Below are positions 5,910 through 12,441 of a stretch of 17,102 nucleotides of DNA, in pieces. Below the pieces are notes generated by a model that did not search any database, was not told the origin of the DNA, and saw only the letters and a list, made by a program, of their open reading frames with translations. The translations under genes and the position numbers were made by a program. The first letter of the stretch is position 1; each line of letters starts with the position of its first letter. This stretch comes from Syntrophomonadaceae bacterium (GTDB lineage Bacteria > Bacillota > Syntrophomonadia > Syntrophomonadales > Syntrophomonadaceae). Where the stretch lies: positions 1-17,102 of the forward strand of contig DUSB01000180.1 in assembly GCA_012840625.1 (NCBI GenBank), in the 5' to 3' direction.

Positions 5910-7919
5910 CTATTCTGCTGGAACCGGAGGTTCAGGCTGCGGTCGCGGCGGCTCTATCGGTTCCGGTATCGGCGGATAGTTTTCGTCCGGGATTTGATCA
6001 TCCTCACCCGGTACCTCATCCTCATCCGGTTCCAGTACATCCGTCTCATCTGTTTCTTCTAATTCTTCTTCCTCTTCCAACGGCTCTTCCTCTTCAGGAT
6101 CATAGTCTTTAACCGCACCGGAAAAAACACCTTGAGCCAGAAGATTGTTCATATAATCGCGCCAGATCGGCCCCGCCACAGAACCGCCGTAGGTACCTGC
6201 TCCTCTAACAGGCACCCCATTACTATTGCCTACCCATACAGAACTGGCCAATTGATCAGTATAACCTACGTACCACAGATCCCGCCCATCCGTGGTGGTC
6301 CCTGTTTTACCACCACTGCTGATATCTATACGTGCGGGGGTACCTGTTCCACGCCGCACTACATCCCGCAATATACTATCTATTTCCCGGGCTGAATTAC
6401 GACCGATTACCTTGGTAGTCTCAGCCCTGCTGCTGTATACCACCTTGTTATCAGTATCTTCAATGCGTTCAATGGTATAGCTGCTTTCCCGCCGACCCTG
6501 GTTTGCAAAAACCGTATAGGCCGAGGTCAGCTCCAGTGGACTAATGCCTTTTTCCATCCCTCCCAGTGCCAGAGCCAGGTTTCTATCGCCCCTCTGCACC
6601 GTGCTTATACCATACTTCTCCAGATAATCTACTGCCGTATCGACCCCCAGCTCATTTAAAACCTCTACCGAGGCTACATTATAGGAGTGCACCAGCGCCT
6701 CCCTTACCGAACAGGTAGGCGGGCTGGCACTGTAATTTTTAGGCCGGTACCCCCCGCCAAAATTTCTTGGTTTATTATTGAGCGTAGAGTCAGAAGTAAT
6801 CAGCCTCTGGTCCATAGCCGCCCCATAGTAAAGAGGCTTGATTGCAGAACCAGGCTGCCGGGGCAGCACCGCCATATTAAGCTGGTTTTTCTCCCAATCT
6901 ACACCTCCTACCATAGCACGTATGGCACCAGAAGAAGGCTCCACTGAAACCAGCGCAATATCGTTGGCCGTTATACCCCGGCCGGCAAAACTGCGATAAT
7001 TGCTTTTTACAGCATCCTCCGCTGCATTCTGCATGGTTTTATCCAGGGTGGTATAGATTTTGTATCCTCCTTGATACAGCTTCTGCGCACCAACTGCATC
7101 TTCACATAATTGGGCCAGATAGGCCATGTAATAAGGATGCTCATTGGGATTCAGCTTAAACGGCTGCAGATAAACTTCCTGGTCAAGAATCTCATCCGCC
7201 TCCGCCAAGCTGATTTTATCCTGATCAACAAGAATATTAACCACCGTTTCCTGCCGGGCTTTTAATCCTTCCAGATTAGTATCAGGACTGTAATACTCCG
7301 GTGCCTGTATCATCCCCACCAGCATAGCCATCTCAGCCTTATTAAGTGAATAAAGATCCTTGCCAAAATAAGAACGCGCTGCACAGGACATTCCTGAACA
7401 GCCCCGGCCCATATAAATTTCATTCAAATACATATTGAGAATCGCGTCTTTGGTATACTTATCCTCTATAGCCGTGGCGATAAAGACTTCCTTAATTTTA
7501 CGTGCATAGCTTTTTTCATTACTCAGAAACAGCGTACGAGCAAGCTGCATGGTAATCGTACTGCCGCCTTCTGCTTTTTTCCCTGCCTTTAAATTAGTAA
7601 TAATGGCACGCCCGATGCTCTTGCCATCCAAACCATTATGTTCATAAAAGCGCTTGTCCTCTACTGCCACTACGGTTTCTTTCATAAATTCTGGGAAATC
7701 TTCACTGTGTTCCTTGCGATAACCCAGGTTCCCCATCTTGCTACCATCCTGATAATAAACAGCCGTCTGCTCCTGGGGCTGGTATTCCCAACTATGAATA
7801 CCAGTCACAAACCTGGCCAGCTTGGGGGTAGTCTGAGTTAAAGAAACCCCGATGTAAAAGAAGACTGCAAATATCAGCAGCCCCCCGATAATTGTTCCTA
7901 ATCTAGAAAAAAATTTCAT
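5910..7919 (-). CDS. Class A penicillin-binding protein (PBP1A-type transglycosylase/transpeptidase)
   Basis: This 669-residue bifunctional peptidoglycan synthase is anchored by one N-terminal span (about 8-28). The GT51 domain (about 55-240) shows the catalytic glutamate in VAVEDKRFYEH (E87), GGSTITMQLART (118-129) and RKIKE with the second glutamate (E144). The transpeptidase domain (about 320-595) has SAIK (358-361), SYN (412-414) and KTG (538-540). From about 605 the protein ends in an acidic then proline-rich tail (runs of E and D, then PPIPEPIEPPRP) that should extend outside the membrane. The GT motif usually written G-x-Y-G is here GCSGMSC, with two cysteines (C174, C179). The ATG is preceded by GGAAGG about eleven bases upstream. 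Two tandem promoter candidates lie upstream and a radical SAM gene follows. Confidence 0.95.
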   Translation of the reverse strand: MKFFSRLGTIIGGLLIFAVFFYIGVSLTQTTPKLARFVTGIHSWEYQPQEQTAVYYQDGSKMGNLGYRKEHSEDFPEFMKETVVAVEDKRFYEHNGLDGKSIGRAIITNLKAGKKAEGGSTITMQLARTLFLSNEKSYARKIKEVFIATAIEDKYTKDAILNMYLNEIYMGRGCSGMSCAARSYFGKDLYSLNKAEMAMLVGMIQAPEYYSPDTNLEGLKARQETVVNILVDQDKISLAEADEILDQEVYLQPFKLNPNEHPYYMAYLAQLCEDAVGAQKLYQGGYKIYTTLDKTMQNAAEDAVKSNYRSFAGRGITANDIALVSVEPSSGAIRAMVGGVDWEKNQLNMAVLPRQPGSAIKPLYYGAAMDQRLITSDSTLNNKPRNFGGGYRPKNYSASPPTCSVREALVHSYNVASVEVLNELGVDTAVDYLEKYGISTVQRGDRNLALALGGMEKGISPLELTSAYTVFANQGRRESSYTIERIEDTDNKVVYSSRAETTKVIGRNSAREIDSILRDVVRRGTGTPARIDISSGGKTGTTTDGRDLWYVGYTDQLASSVWVGNSNGVPVRGAGTYGGSVAGPIWRDYMNNLLAQGVFSGAVKDYDPEEEEPLEEEEELEETDETDVLEPDEDEVPGEDDQIPDENYPPIPEPIEPPRPQPEPPVPAE

Positions 7920-7973
7920 GCCTTGCCAATCCTTCCCTGTGAAGATGGTCTTACTACCTAATAGTACGCCTTA

Positions 7974-8002
7974 ATCATACACATGCTTTCAGCATTTTTC
8001 AA
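7974..8002 (-). promoter_or_regulatory. Candidate sigma-A promoter P1 of the PBP gene
   Basis: Minus strand: TTGAAA (7997-8002), a 17-bp spacer and TATGAT (7974-7979); both boxes match five of six. The leader would be about 50 nt. Confidence 0.6.
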
Positions 8003-8008
8003 ATCTTA

Positions 8009-8037
8009 ATAATAGTATATTTACCGTGTTAAGACAA
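8009..8037 (-). promoter_or_regulatory. Candidate promoter P2 of the PBP gene
   Basis: Minus strand: TTGTCT (8032-8037), a 17-bp spacer and TATTAT (8009-8014), 35 bp upstream of P1. Weaker -35, good -10. Confidence 0.4.
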
Positions 8038-8038
8038 T

Positions 8039-8075
8039 AAAAACAGGCGGCTATAATCCTTAAAGCAATTCCGCC
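8039..8075 (-). terminator. Possible terminator of the DUF4430 gene
   Basis: Minus strand: GGCGG (8071-8075) and CCGCC (8046-8050) flank a 20-base loop, followed by TGTTTTT. The stem is short; its position downstream of the DUF4430 stop supports the call. Confidence 0.4.
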
Positions 8076-8104
8076 GACCCAGCCCCTGGCCTGCTTTCAC
8101 TCCG

Positions 8105-8136
8105 GCCAGCAGGGTTATCCACAAAATCCTGCTGGC
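8105..8136. repeat. Inverted repeat with a DnaA-box sequence in its loop
   Basis: Nine-base arms GCCAGCAGG (8105-8113) and CCTGCTGGC (8128-8136) enclose a 14-base loop that contains TTATCCACA (8115-8123), an exact consensus DnaA box. It lies in the 276-bp gap between two minus-strand genes. Confidence 0.6.
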
Positions 8137-8195
8137 AAGAGCCAAAAACCCTTACCAGCAAATATTCGCGGTACAGCATTTTTTACCTGCCCTTA

Positions 8196-9164
8196 TTAAT
8201 GGATCTTTCTATAAGGAAGGGAAAAAGATCCCTGCGGAGTAATCAGCACCCCCCAGGCAAAATGAGGGGAAACCCCTGATTGTATGAAATGCGCTGCTGC
8301 CGCAGCCCCCTCCTGATCAGTAAAAGCAATAATCCAAAGCGGCTGCTCCTCCCCCCATCCACTGCCAGTCGCCATAATACAGGCACTACCTCGCTTATAC
8401 ACAGGCCCCTGTATTTTTCCCTGCTCATTTATTCCCTGTAAACCGCCCTCTGTAATACGGCAGAAAAGCCCGCTTTGCTGGCTCTGTTTCATCAGTTCCT
8501 GAATTTCAGGGTTTGGCGCCAGCTCCTTACAACTGCCCACCACCACCGTCGGACAATCCCGATCAGGAATATTATTTTCTAGCGCTGCCAGCTTCAGGCT
8601 ACCAGTCCCGGCAGATTGCAACGCCGAGGAAAGATCCGCCGCTGCCTCCCGGCTTTTTTGCCCGTAAAGAAGCTGTCCCCCATCCTTGAAAGGATGCGGC
8701 AGTGCTGCAATGATAGCCGGGCTCATGATCTCATTGGCCCAGCTGTGGTAATCCCAAAGGACAACATCCCCCGCCGCCAGCTTTACCTCACCCGCACCAC
8801 GGGACGATAGAGCACCATTATAATAGAAAAACCAGGCATTCTGCTCTGCTTGATCTTTGCCCCCCACGCCCTCAATCCTGGTAACAAAGCTGCCGCCCTG
8901 ATCTGTCTCCACCTGCAGATGCAACTTGGTCAAAGCCAGCGCATTCTCAGCCACCGCAAGCCACTCATCAAAAAGCAGCTGCTCACCATAATCATGGCTT
9001 ACCACAAGGCGCACCTGCCCCGGCGCATCTGCCGTACCAGACGACGATATCGTATCCTTTCCTCCGATGTTAAAAAGCCCGCCCTGATCAAACTGCCACC
9101 AGCAAAATCCGCCGATGACCAGTACCACCAGCAGAACTGCCATGATTTTATTGCTTCGTTTCAT
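8196..9164 (-). CDS. Membrane-anchored DUF4430 (transcobalamin-C-terminal-like) domain protein
   Basis: The 322-residue protein starts with a signal or anchor helix (K-R-S-N-K then about 17 hydrophobic residues) and is exported; no lipobox cysteine fits. Residues about 80-145 form a DUF4430-type domain, recognised by FVTRIEGVGGKDQAEQNAWF, YNGALSSRGAGE and LAAGDVVLWDYHSW, which matches the pattern of the transcobalamin C-terminal-like fold. The remaining ~175 residues are a second extracellular region that I do not recognise. By family knowledge DUF4430 occurs in surface proteins and some may bind corrinoids or other small ligands; the ligand here is unknown. The ATG has GGGGGG about eight bases upstream. 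It appears monocistronic, with a long non-coding stretch upstream. Confidence 0.85.
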   Translation of the reverse strand: MKRSNKIMAVLLVVLVIGGFCWWQFDQGGLFNIGGKDTISSSGTADAPGQVRLVVSHDYGEQLLFDEWLAVAENALALTKLHLQVETDQGGSFVTRIEGVGGKDQAEQNAWFFYYNGALSSRGAGEVKLAAGDVVLWDYHSWANEIMSPAIIAALPHPFKDGGQLLYGQKSREAAADLSSALQSAGTGSLKLAALENNIPDRDCPTVVVGSCKELAPNPEIQELMKQSQQSGLFCRITEGGLQGINEQGKIQGPVYKRGSACIMATGSGWGEEQPLWIIAFTDQEGAAAAAHFIQSGVSPHFAWGVLITPQGSFSLPYRKIH

Positions 9165-9512
9165 TTATTGCCCCCCATTTCCATTCTTGCTATTGAATAG
9201 CGCACCATCAGTATCAGGATAGGATTTATATGTCTGCTACTTACGCTTACCGCCGGTCTTGCAATAGCTCCACAGTAGCTCAAATCCCGGAAAAACCGCC
9301 ACCCTTTCAGCCCTGGAGCAAAACACTCTATTTCTCCGCCTTATTATAAGAATTCTCTGCTTTTTATTGCCGCCGTATAGCGTTATTATGCTTTTTCTTA
9401 TCCTTATCAGGCCATCTCTGGGCAAACCGTTCTGATAATTATGCTGCCCTGTTATGATATCGCTATATGTGATGACTTTCACAATATGCCCGCCCTCACG
9501 CACGATTTTATT
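9165..9512. other. Non-coding leader region of the DUF4430 gene
   Basis: The only long frame here (minus, 9237-9503) has no domain and no proper start signal, so I treat the stretch as leader. It holds a 13-bp dyad GCTATTGAATAGC (9189-9201) about 25 bases before the DUF4430 start, and on the minus strand a long stem formed by GCTCCA and TGGAGC around 9270-9320. If transcription starts at the extended -10 upstream (9513-9521) the leader is about 340 nt, long enough for a structured RNA. Confidence 0.35.
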
Positions 9513-9521
9513 ATTATACCA
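9513..9521 (-). promoter_or_regulatory. Extended -10 promoter element
   Basis: Minus strand TGGTATAAT, a perfect TATAAT with the TGn extension. No convincing -35 is present, which is tolerated for extended -10 promoters. It points toward the DUF4430 gene. Confidence 0.45.
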
Positions 9522-10030
9522 TATGCCCTTTCATAAAAAGCCCCTCCCGCTACCACCCGGCAATCTGAGCAGCATCAGCCCTTCACCGGCCTATGCAGCA
9601 GTCAAATCTACCGCCATCAGACCGGCTCCACCTGAGCAAATACACCGCTACTTATAATTGACCTTTAAATTCCTAAGCTGCTTATCCTGCCAGCATCAAG
9701 CTGCAGACCCACTGCCATCTAATCCATCACCGCTATCGTCAGACAAGCCCTTACCACTTGCTATGCACTGGATCCGAAAAAAGAAACAGCGTCCCTGTTC
9801 AAGCCCAAAATGCCTATCAGCAGAATGAATATTAATCCTCCGCTCAGTTTGTGTCGCATCTTTTGGGGCTTCACTTCTTCTATCAGCAGAATGAATAATA
9901 ATCCTCCGCCGCACCACCTATATAAAAAGATCCCGATCGCAAGCCTGCACCTTCTATCAGCCTAGCCACCGCAGGAAAAACATGTATTAAACATTCTTGA
10001 TAAAAAATTTATACCCGCAAAAGAATAAAT
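9522..10030. other. About 0.5 kb without a convincing gene; probable gene debris
   Basis: All six frames are broken or lack start signals. On the minus strand, 9761-9859 could encode a 32-residue peptide with a hydrophobic core (GGLIFILLIGILGL) from an ATG at 9859, but no Shine-Dalgarno sequence precedes it. The same hydrophobic coding segment is repeated upstream in frame (see the repeat entry). I read this as remains of a small exported or membrane protein gene. Confidence 0.4.
9814..9909. repeat. Direct repeat, two 30-bp copies 66 bp apart
   Basis: Copies at 9814-9843 and 9880-9909 differ at one base. The offset of 66 bp keeps the minus-strand frame, so both encode G-G-L-[LI]-F-I-L-L-I. 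A partial third copy of the first eight bases (CTATCAGC) begins at 9954. Confidence 0.75.
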
Positions 10031-10033
10031 CTC

Positions 10034-10061
10034 TTGACACAAAATATTCAGATGCTATAAT
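10034..10061 (+). promoter_or_regulatory. Near-consensus sigma-A promoter
   Basis: Perfect TTGACA (10034-10039), a 16-bp spacer ending in TGC (extended -10) and a perfect TATAAT (10056-10061). This is the strongest promoter in the window. The start of transcription would be near 10068, leaving a leader of about 240 nt before the four-repeat protein. Confidence 0.85.
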
Positions 10062-10310
10062 AAGGTCAAACAAGATAGTTTGTAGTCGTAATATATGATA
10101 ATAGATTATTTCCGGTCGTAATATTAATGCAGTTTGTAATATACTAAAAAACATTATGCTACTTTGCCATTGAACATTGTTTAAGTCGTGTTGAAAACCA
10201 TAAACTATTCCCTGACTGCAAGCCATAGCAGCCGGGACAAAAAATGAAAACCCTGGTCGGACAGGAATGAAGGCAATAACTGAAAAGCAGAGAAGAAAGG
10301 AGTGTCAGCA
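10062..10310 (+). promoter_or_regulatory. Long leader with direct repeats and a possible folded element
   Basis: Directly after the promoter are two copies of GTCGTAATAT (10085-10094, 10115-10124) and two of AGTTTGTA (10077-10084, 10131-10138). Further down, about 10212-10265, complementary segments could form a closed junction: outer CCTG/CAGG, inner CTGC/GCAG and CCGGG/CCTGG. It matches no riboswitch consensus that I can recall. A 15-codon frame (10267-10314) overlaps the next start codon as ATGA but has a poorly spaced ribosome site. Confidence 0.35.
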
Positions 10311-10856
10311 ATGATGGAAAGAACACCTGAATTTCGGCAGGCCATCGACATACTGGAAAGGGGCTTAGAGGAGAGTTTGCAGCAATATCTGCAGGAAGAA
10401 TTACATCTCCCCCCAACTGATGATTTACCCGATATTGAGCAGCGAGTGGCTGACCTCTGGGATGTCAGAAAAGATGAAGGAGAGATAAACACTATGACGA
10501 AAAAAGCATATAATACTCGGCCTGACAAAATTATTTATCAAGAGAAAGATCCTGTATTCGCAGCAATGATTGACGAATTTGAAACAGCTATTGAACAGAG
10601 CTTCAAAAATAGCTCGCTAATCCAGCAAATGCATTCCACTGAAAACCATGTATACGCCGAAAGAGACCTGGCCTTCGCCCGCGCTATCGACTTGCTCGAA
10701 GAAGGGATTGACCAGGCAATCGCAGAACTGAATATGGAACTCAATCTAGATTCGCTCATAAAAGAACGCGATCCACAATTTGCCCAAATAATTGACGAAA
10801 TTGAAGCAAGCATTATTGACATTACCAATCATTACCTGGATCGCCAGGCCAGTTAA
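10311..10856 (+). CDS. Four-repeat acidic protein, unknown function
   Basis: I do not recognise this 181-residue protein. It is hydrophilic, acidic and predicted almost wholly helical, with no signal or membrane segment. Four segments share one pattern, roughly [RK]-[DT]-x-x-F-x-x-x-I-D-x-[LFI]-E-x-x-[IL]: RTPEFRQAIDILERGLEES (from about residue 4), KDPVFAAMIDEFETAIEQS (79), RDLAFARAIDLLEEGIDQA (118) and RDPQFAQIIDEIEASIIDI (153). The first two are separated by a longer linker. Such repeats suggest a helical scaffold or oligomer, or an adaptor binding the same partner several times; this is inference. The frame opens at GTG 10302, but the ATG at 10311 lies eight bases after AAAGGAG and is the start. 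It has its own strong promoter, a long leader and a terminator, upstream of the min genes. Confidence 0.8.
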   Translation: MMERTPEFRQAIDILERGLEESLQQYLQEELHLPPTDDLPDIEQRVADLWDVRKDEGEINTMTKKAYNTRPDKIIYQEKDPVFAAMIDEFETAIEQSFKNSSLIQQMHSTENHVYAERDLAFARAIDLLEEGIDQAIAELNMELNLDSLIKERDPQFAQIIDEIEASIIDITNHYLDRQAS

Positions 10857-10925
10857 TATCTTGCTGCCTCTTGCAGGCAGCGGGGAAATTCGGCTCAAGA
10901 TTAGCCTAACGATATAATGCTTCAA

Positions 10926-10956
10926 GAAAACACGAGATCAGCTCGTGTTTTCTTAT
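10926..10956 (+). terminator. Terminator of the four-repeat protein gene
   Basis: Eleven-pair perfect stem (GAAAACACGAG at 10926-10936, arms closing at 10942-10952) with a five-base loop and a T-rich tail. A smaller GCTGCC/GGCAGC hairpin lies between it and the stop codon. Confidence 0.8.
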
Positions 10957-10971
10957 TCCCTCTTATTAATC

Positions 10972-10987
10972 TTCGAAAATTTTCGAA
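10972..10987. promoter_or_regulatory. Perfect 16-bp palindrome, possible operator
   Basis: TTCGAAAATTTTCGAA is its own reverse complement. It sits 26 bp upstream of the -35 box of the promoter at 11014, where an activator or regulator could bind. No known regulator assigned. Confidence 0.45.
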
Positions 10988-11013
10988 TAAATTGATTTTT
11001 TTCTGACAAAGCC

Positions 11014-11042
11014 TTGCAAGTGTTGTCGCATAATGTCATAAT
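11014..11042 (+). promoter_or_regulatory. Candidate promoter of the small RNA unit
   Basis: TTGCAA (11014-11019), a 17-bp spacer and CATAAT (11037-11042) preceded by TGT, an extended -10. Transcription would begin near 11049. Confidence 0.55.
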
Positions 11043-11048
11043 AGAATT

Positions 11049-11129
11049 AACCTTCACCCCCTTGATAGTATAAACTAAATACCATCACATTCCCTCTTAA
11101 CATGAGCCGTTTTCGGTTCATGTTTTTTT
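11049..11129 (+). ncRNA. Candidate ~80-nt small RNA with C-rich single-stranded segments
   Basis: A compact unit runs from the promoter at 11014-11042 to a terminator at 11099-11129. The predicted transcript has an unpaired 5' stretch with CUUCACCCCCUU, a short hairpin (GAU-A-GUAU at 11064-11071 pairing with AUAC-C-AUC at 11079-11086), a pyrimidine linker with UUCCCUCUU, and the terminator hairpin. Exposed C-rich segments resembling anti-Shine-Dalgarno sequence are known from Firmicute regulatory RNAs such as RoxS/RsaE, which are similar in style only. Alternatively it is an attenuated leader for minD. No reading frame of note lies inside. Confidence 0.45.
11099..11129 (+). terminator. Intrinsic terminator upstream of minD
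   Basis: Eleven-pair stem (AACATGAGCCG with CGGTTCATGTT, one G-T pair), TTTT loop, then an uninterrupted run of T (seven, counting the last two stem bases). It lies more than 200 bp before minD and ends the small RNA unit. Confidence 0.8.
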
Positions 11130-11343
11130 CTTCTGGGGGCTTTACATGAATTTGCATGAAATAGAAGTTTATTCACAGCACAATATGATTTACAATTAAA
11201 TTGGTGTGTATTAACATACACAACCTTTCTGCTTAAAATTACGATTATAAGCTATACAGGCTAAAAATCTAAAAAAACACTTATAGATTGCCACATATTT
11301 ACATTTCATGTCTATGTTCAAGATTAGATGGGGAGGAAAGGGA
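11130..11343. other. minD upstream region with promoter candidate and 18-bp dyad
   Basis: TTTACA (11190-11195 region), a 17-bp spacer and TAACAT form a weak promoter candidate. Its -10 lies inside an inverted repeat, TGTGTAT/ATACACA (11205-11222, four-base centre), which could be an operator. A 17-codon frame at 11146-11199 follows GGGGG but has no further support. Confidence 0.35.
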
Positions 11344-12153
11344 ATGGACAAAAAAACCACCGAAAGTCATGTATTCGTTGTGACATCCGGAAAGGGGGGT
11401 GTCGGCAAAACCACTACCGTAGCCAACGTTGCCACCGGTTTAGCCAAACAGGGTTACCGGGTAGTGGTTATGGATCTGGATATCGGTTTAAAAAAACTGG
11501 ATCTAATTTTAGGTTTAGAAAATCGCGTTATTTATGACATTGTTCAGGTTGCGGAAGGCGAATGCACCCTCAGGCAGGCCCTGGTAAAGGATAAACGTAT
11601 TCCCGACCTGTACATGCTTCCAGCCGCCCAAACACGCAATAAGGATGATATCACCGCCGAACAAGTCATTGCCATCTGCGAAGAACTTCGTAAGGAGTTT
11701 GACTTTATTTTCATTGACTGCCCTGCTGGCATTGAAAAAGGTTTCCATAATGCCATCGCCGCAGCAGATCACGCTATTGTAGTCACCAATCCAGAAATAT
11801 CAGCGGTTCGTGATGCTGACCGCATCATCGGCATTCTAGAATCAGCTCAATTTAAGGATATTAAATTGCTCATCAATCGCCTCCAGCCTGATATGGTTCG
11901 CAATGGAGAAATGCTATCAATCGATGATCTACTGGAACACTTGGCGATTCAACTCTTAGGAGTCGTGCCTGAAGATAAAAATGTAGTAATCTCCACCAAC
12001 CGTGGCGAACCCATTATTCTGGATAACAACTCCCTGGCGGGACAAGCGTTTAACAACATCGTCCACCGAATGCTGGACCAGGAGGTTGACCTGCTGGATT
12101 TAGAAGATCATGGGTTCTGGTCACGCATAAAAAGTATGTTTTCCAGGAGATAG
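11344..12153 (+). CDS. minD: Septum site-determining protein MinD (ATPase)
   Basis: This 269-residue MinD has the deviant Walker A motif SGKGGVGKTT (15-24), a DLDIGLKKLDLILGLENR segment (usually D-I-G-L-R-N-L-D, here K-K), LPAAQTRNKDD and the Walker B region FIFIDCPAGIE. The C-terminus (FWSRIKSMFSRR) is a basic amphipathic helix that forms the membrane-targeting sequence. By family knowledge ATP-bound MinD dimerises on the membrane, recruits MinC to block FtsZ polymerisation near the poles and is released by MinE. The frame could open at 11308, but the ATG at 11344 follows GGGGAGG by seven bases and gives the standard N-terminus. It is first in a minD-minE-minC operon; minE starts 20 bp after its stop codon. 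Confidence 0.96.
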   Translation: MDKKTTESHVFVVTSGKGGVGKTTTVANVATGLAKQGYRVVVMDLDIGLKKLDLILGLENRVIYDIVQVAEGECTLRQALVKDKRIPDLYMLPAAQTRNKDDITAEQVIAICEELRKEFDFIFIDCPAGIEKGFHNAIAAADHAIVVTNPEISAVRDADRIIGILESAQFKDIKLLINRLQPDMVRNGEMLSIDDLLEHLAIQLLGVVPEDKNVVISTNRGEPIILDNNSLAGQAFNNIVHRMLDQEVDLLDLEDHGFWSRIKSMFSRR

Positions 12154-12173
12154 TTCAGGAAGGAGGGCCAAAT

Positions 12174-12425
12174 ATGATGGACTTTCTATCGCGATTATTT
12201 GCTAAACCAGAATCATCAAGCCGCAACCAGGCCAATGACCGCCTGCGGGTAGTATTAACCAGTGACCGGATGAACGCCTCCAGCCAGACGCTGGATATCA
12301 TTAAAGAGGAAATTATAAACGTAATATGCCAGCACGTTGAAGTGGATGGAACACCAGAAGTCAACTTCGTCAGTGAGGGAAGACATTCGGCCCTGGACAT
12401 CAGTATTCCCATTAAAAGTAGATAA
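12174..12425 (+). CDS. minE: Cell division topological specificity factor MinE
   Basis: The 83-residue protein is the normal MinE size. It has an N-terminal membrane-binding helix (MMDFLSRLFAKP), the MinD-contact segment NDRLRVVLTSDR (about 21-32) and a C-terminal topological-specificity half (IIKEEIINVICQHVEVDG). By family knowledge MinE stimulates the MinD ATPase and drives pole-to-pole oscillation or gradient formation, restricting MinCD from midcell. Its presence shows an oscillating-type Min system rather than the DivIVA-only Bacillus type. The ATG follows AGGAGGG by six bases. It lies between minD and minC with short gaps, so the three are co-transcribed. Confidence 0.94.
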   Translation: MMDFLSRLFAKPESSSRNQANDRLRVVLTSDRMNASSQTLDIIKEEIINVICQHVEVDGTPEVNFVSEGRHSALDISIPIKSR

Positions 12426-12441
12426 AGGTAGGTAGAAGGAC

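Noticed and set aside
9165..9330. Possible cobalamin riboswitch before the DUF4430 (transcobalamin-like) gene
   Set aside because: Fragments such as GCTACTGTGG and AAGACCGGC recall B12-riboswitch motifs, but spacing and pairing do not fit the consensus. A covariance-model search (RF00174, RF01482) would decide.
9237..9503. 88-codon open frame on the minus strand upstream of the DUF4430 gene
   Set aside because: GTG start without a well-spaced ribosome site, Arg/Ile/Lys-rich product without domain features; more likely leader RNA.
9696..9917. 73-codon minus-strand frame containing the repeated segment (R-R-I-I-I-H-S-A-D)
   Set aside because: No ribosome site, unnatural composition; the hydrophobic reading in another frame is more protein-like.
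10267..10314. 15-codon upstream frame overlapping the start of the four-repeat protein (ATGA)
   Set aside because: AGGA lies against its start codon, so translation is doubtful; noted only as possible coupling.
11146..11199. 17-codon frame after GGGGG upstream of minD
   Set aside because: Too short and without hydrophobic, attenuator or conserved features to call it a leader peptide.
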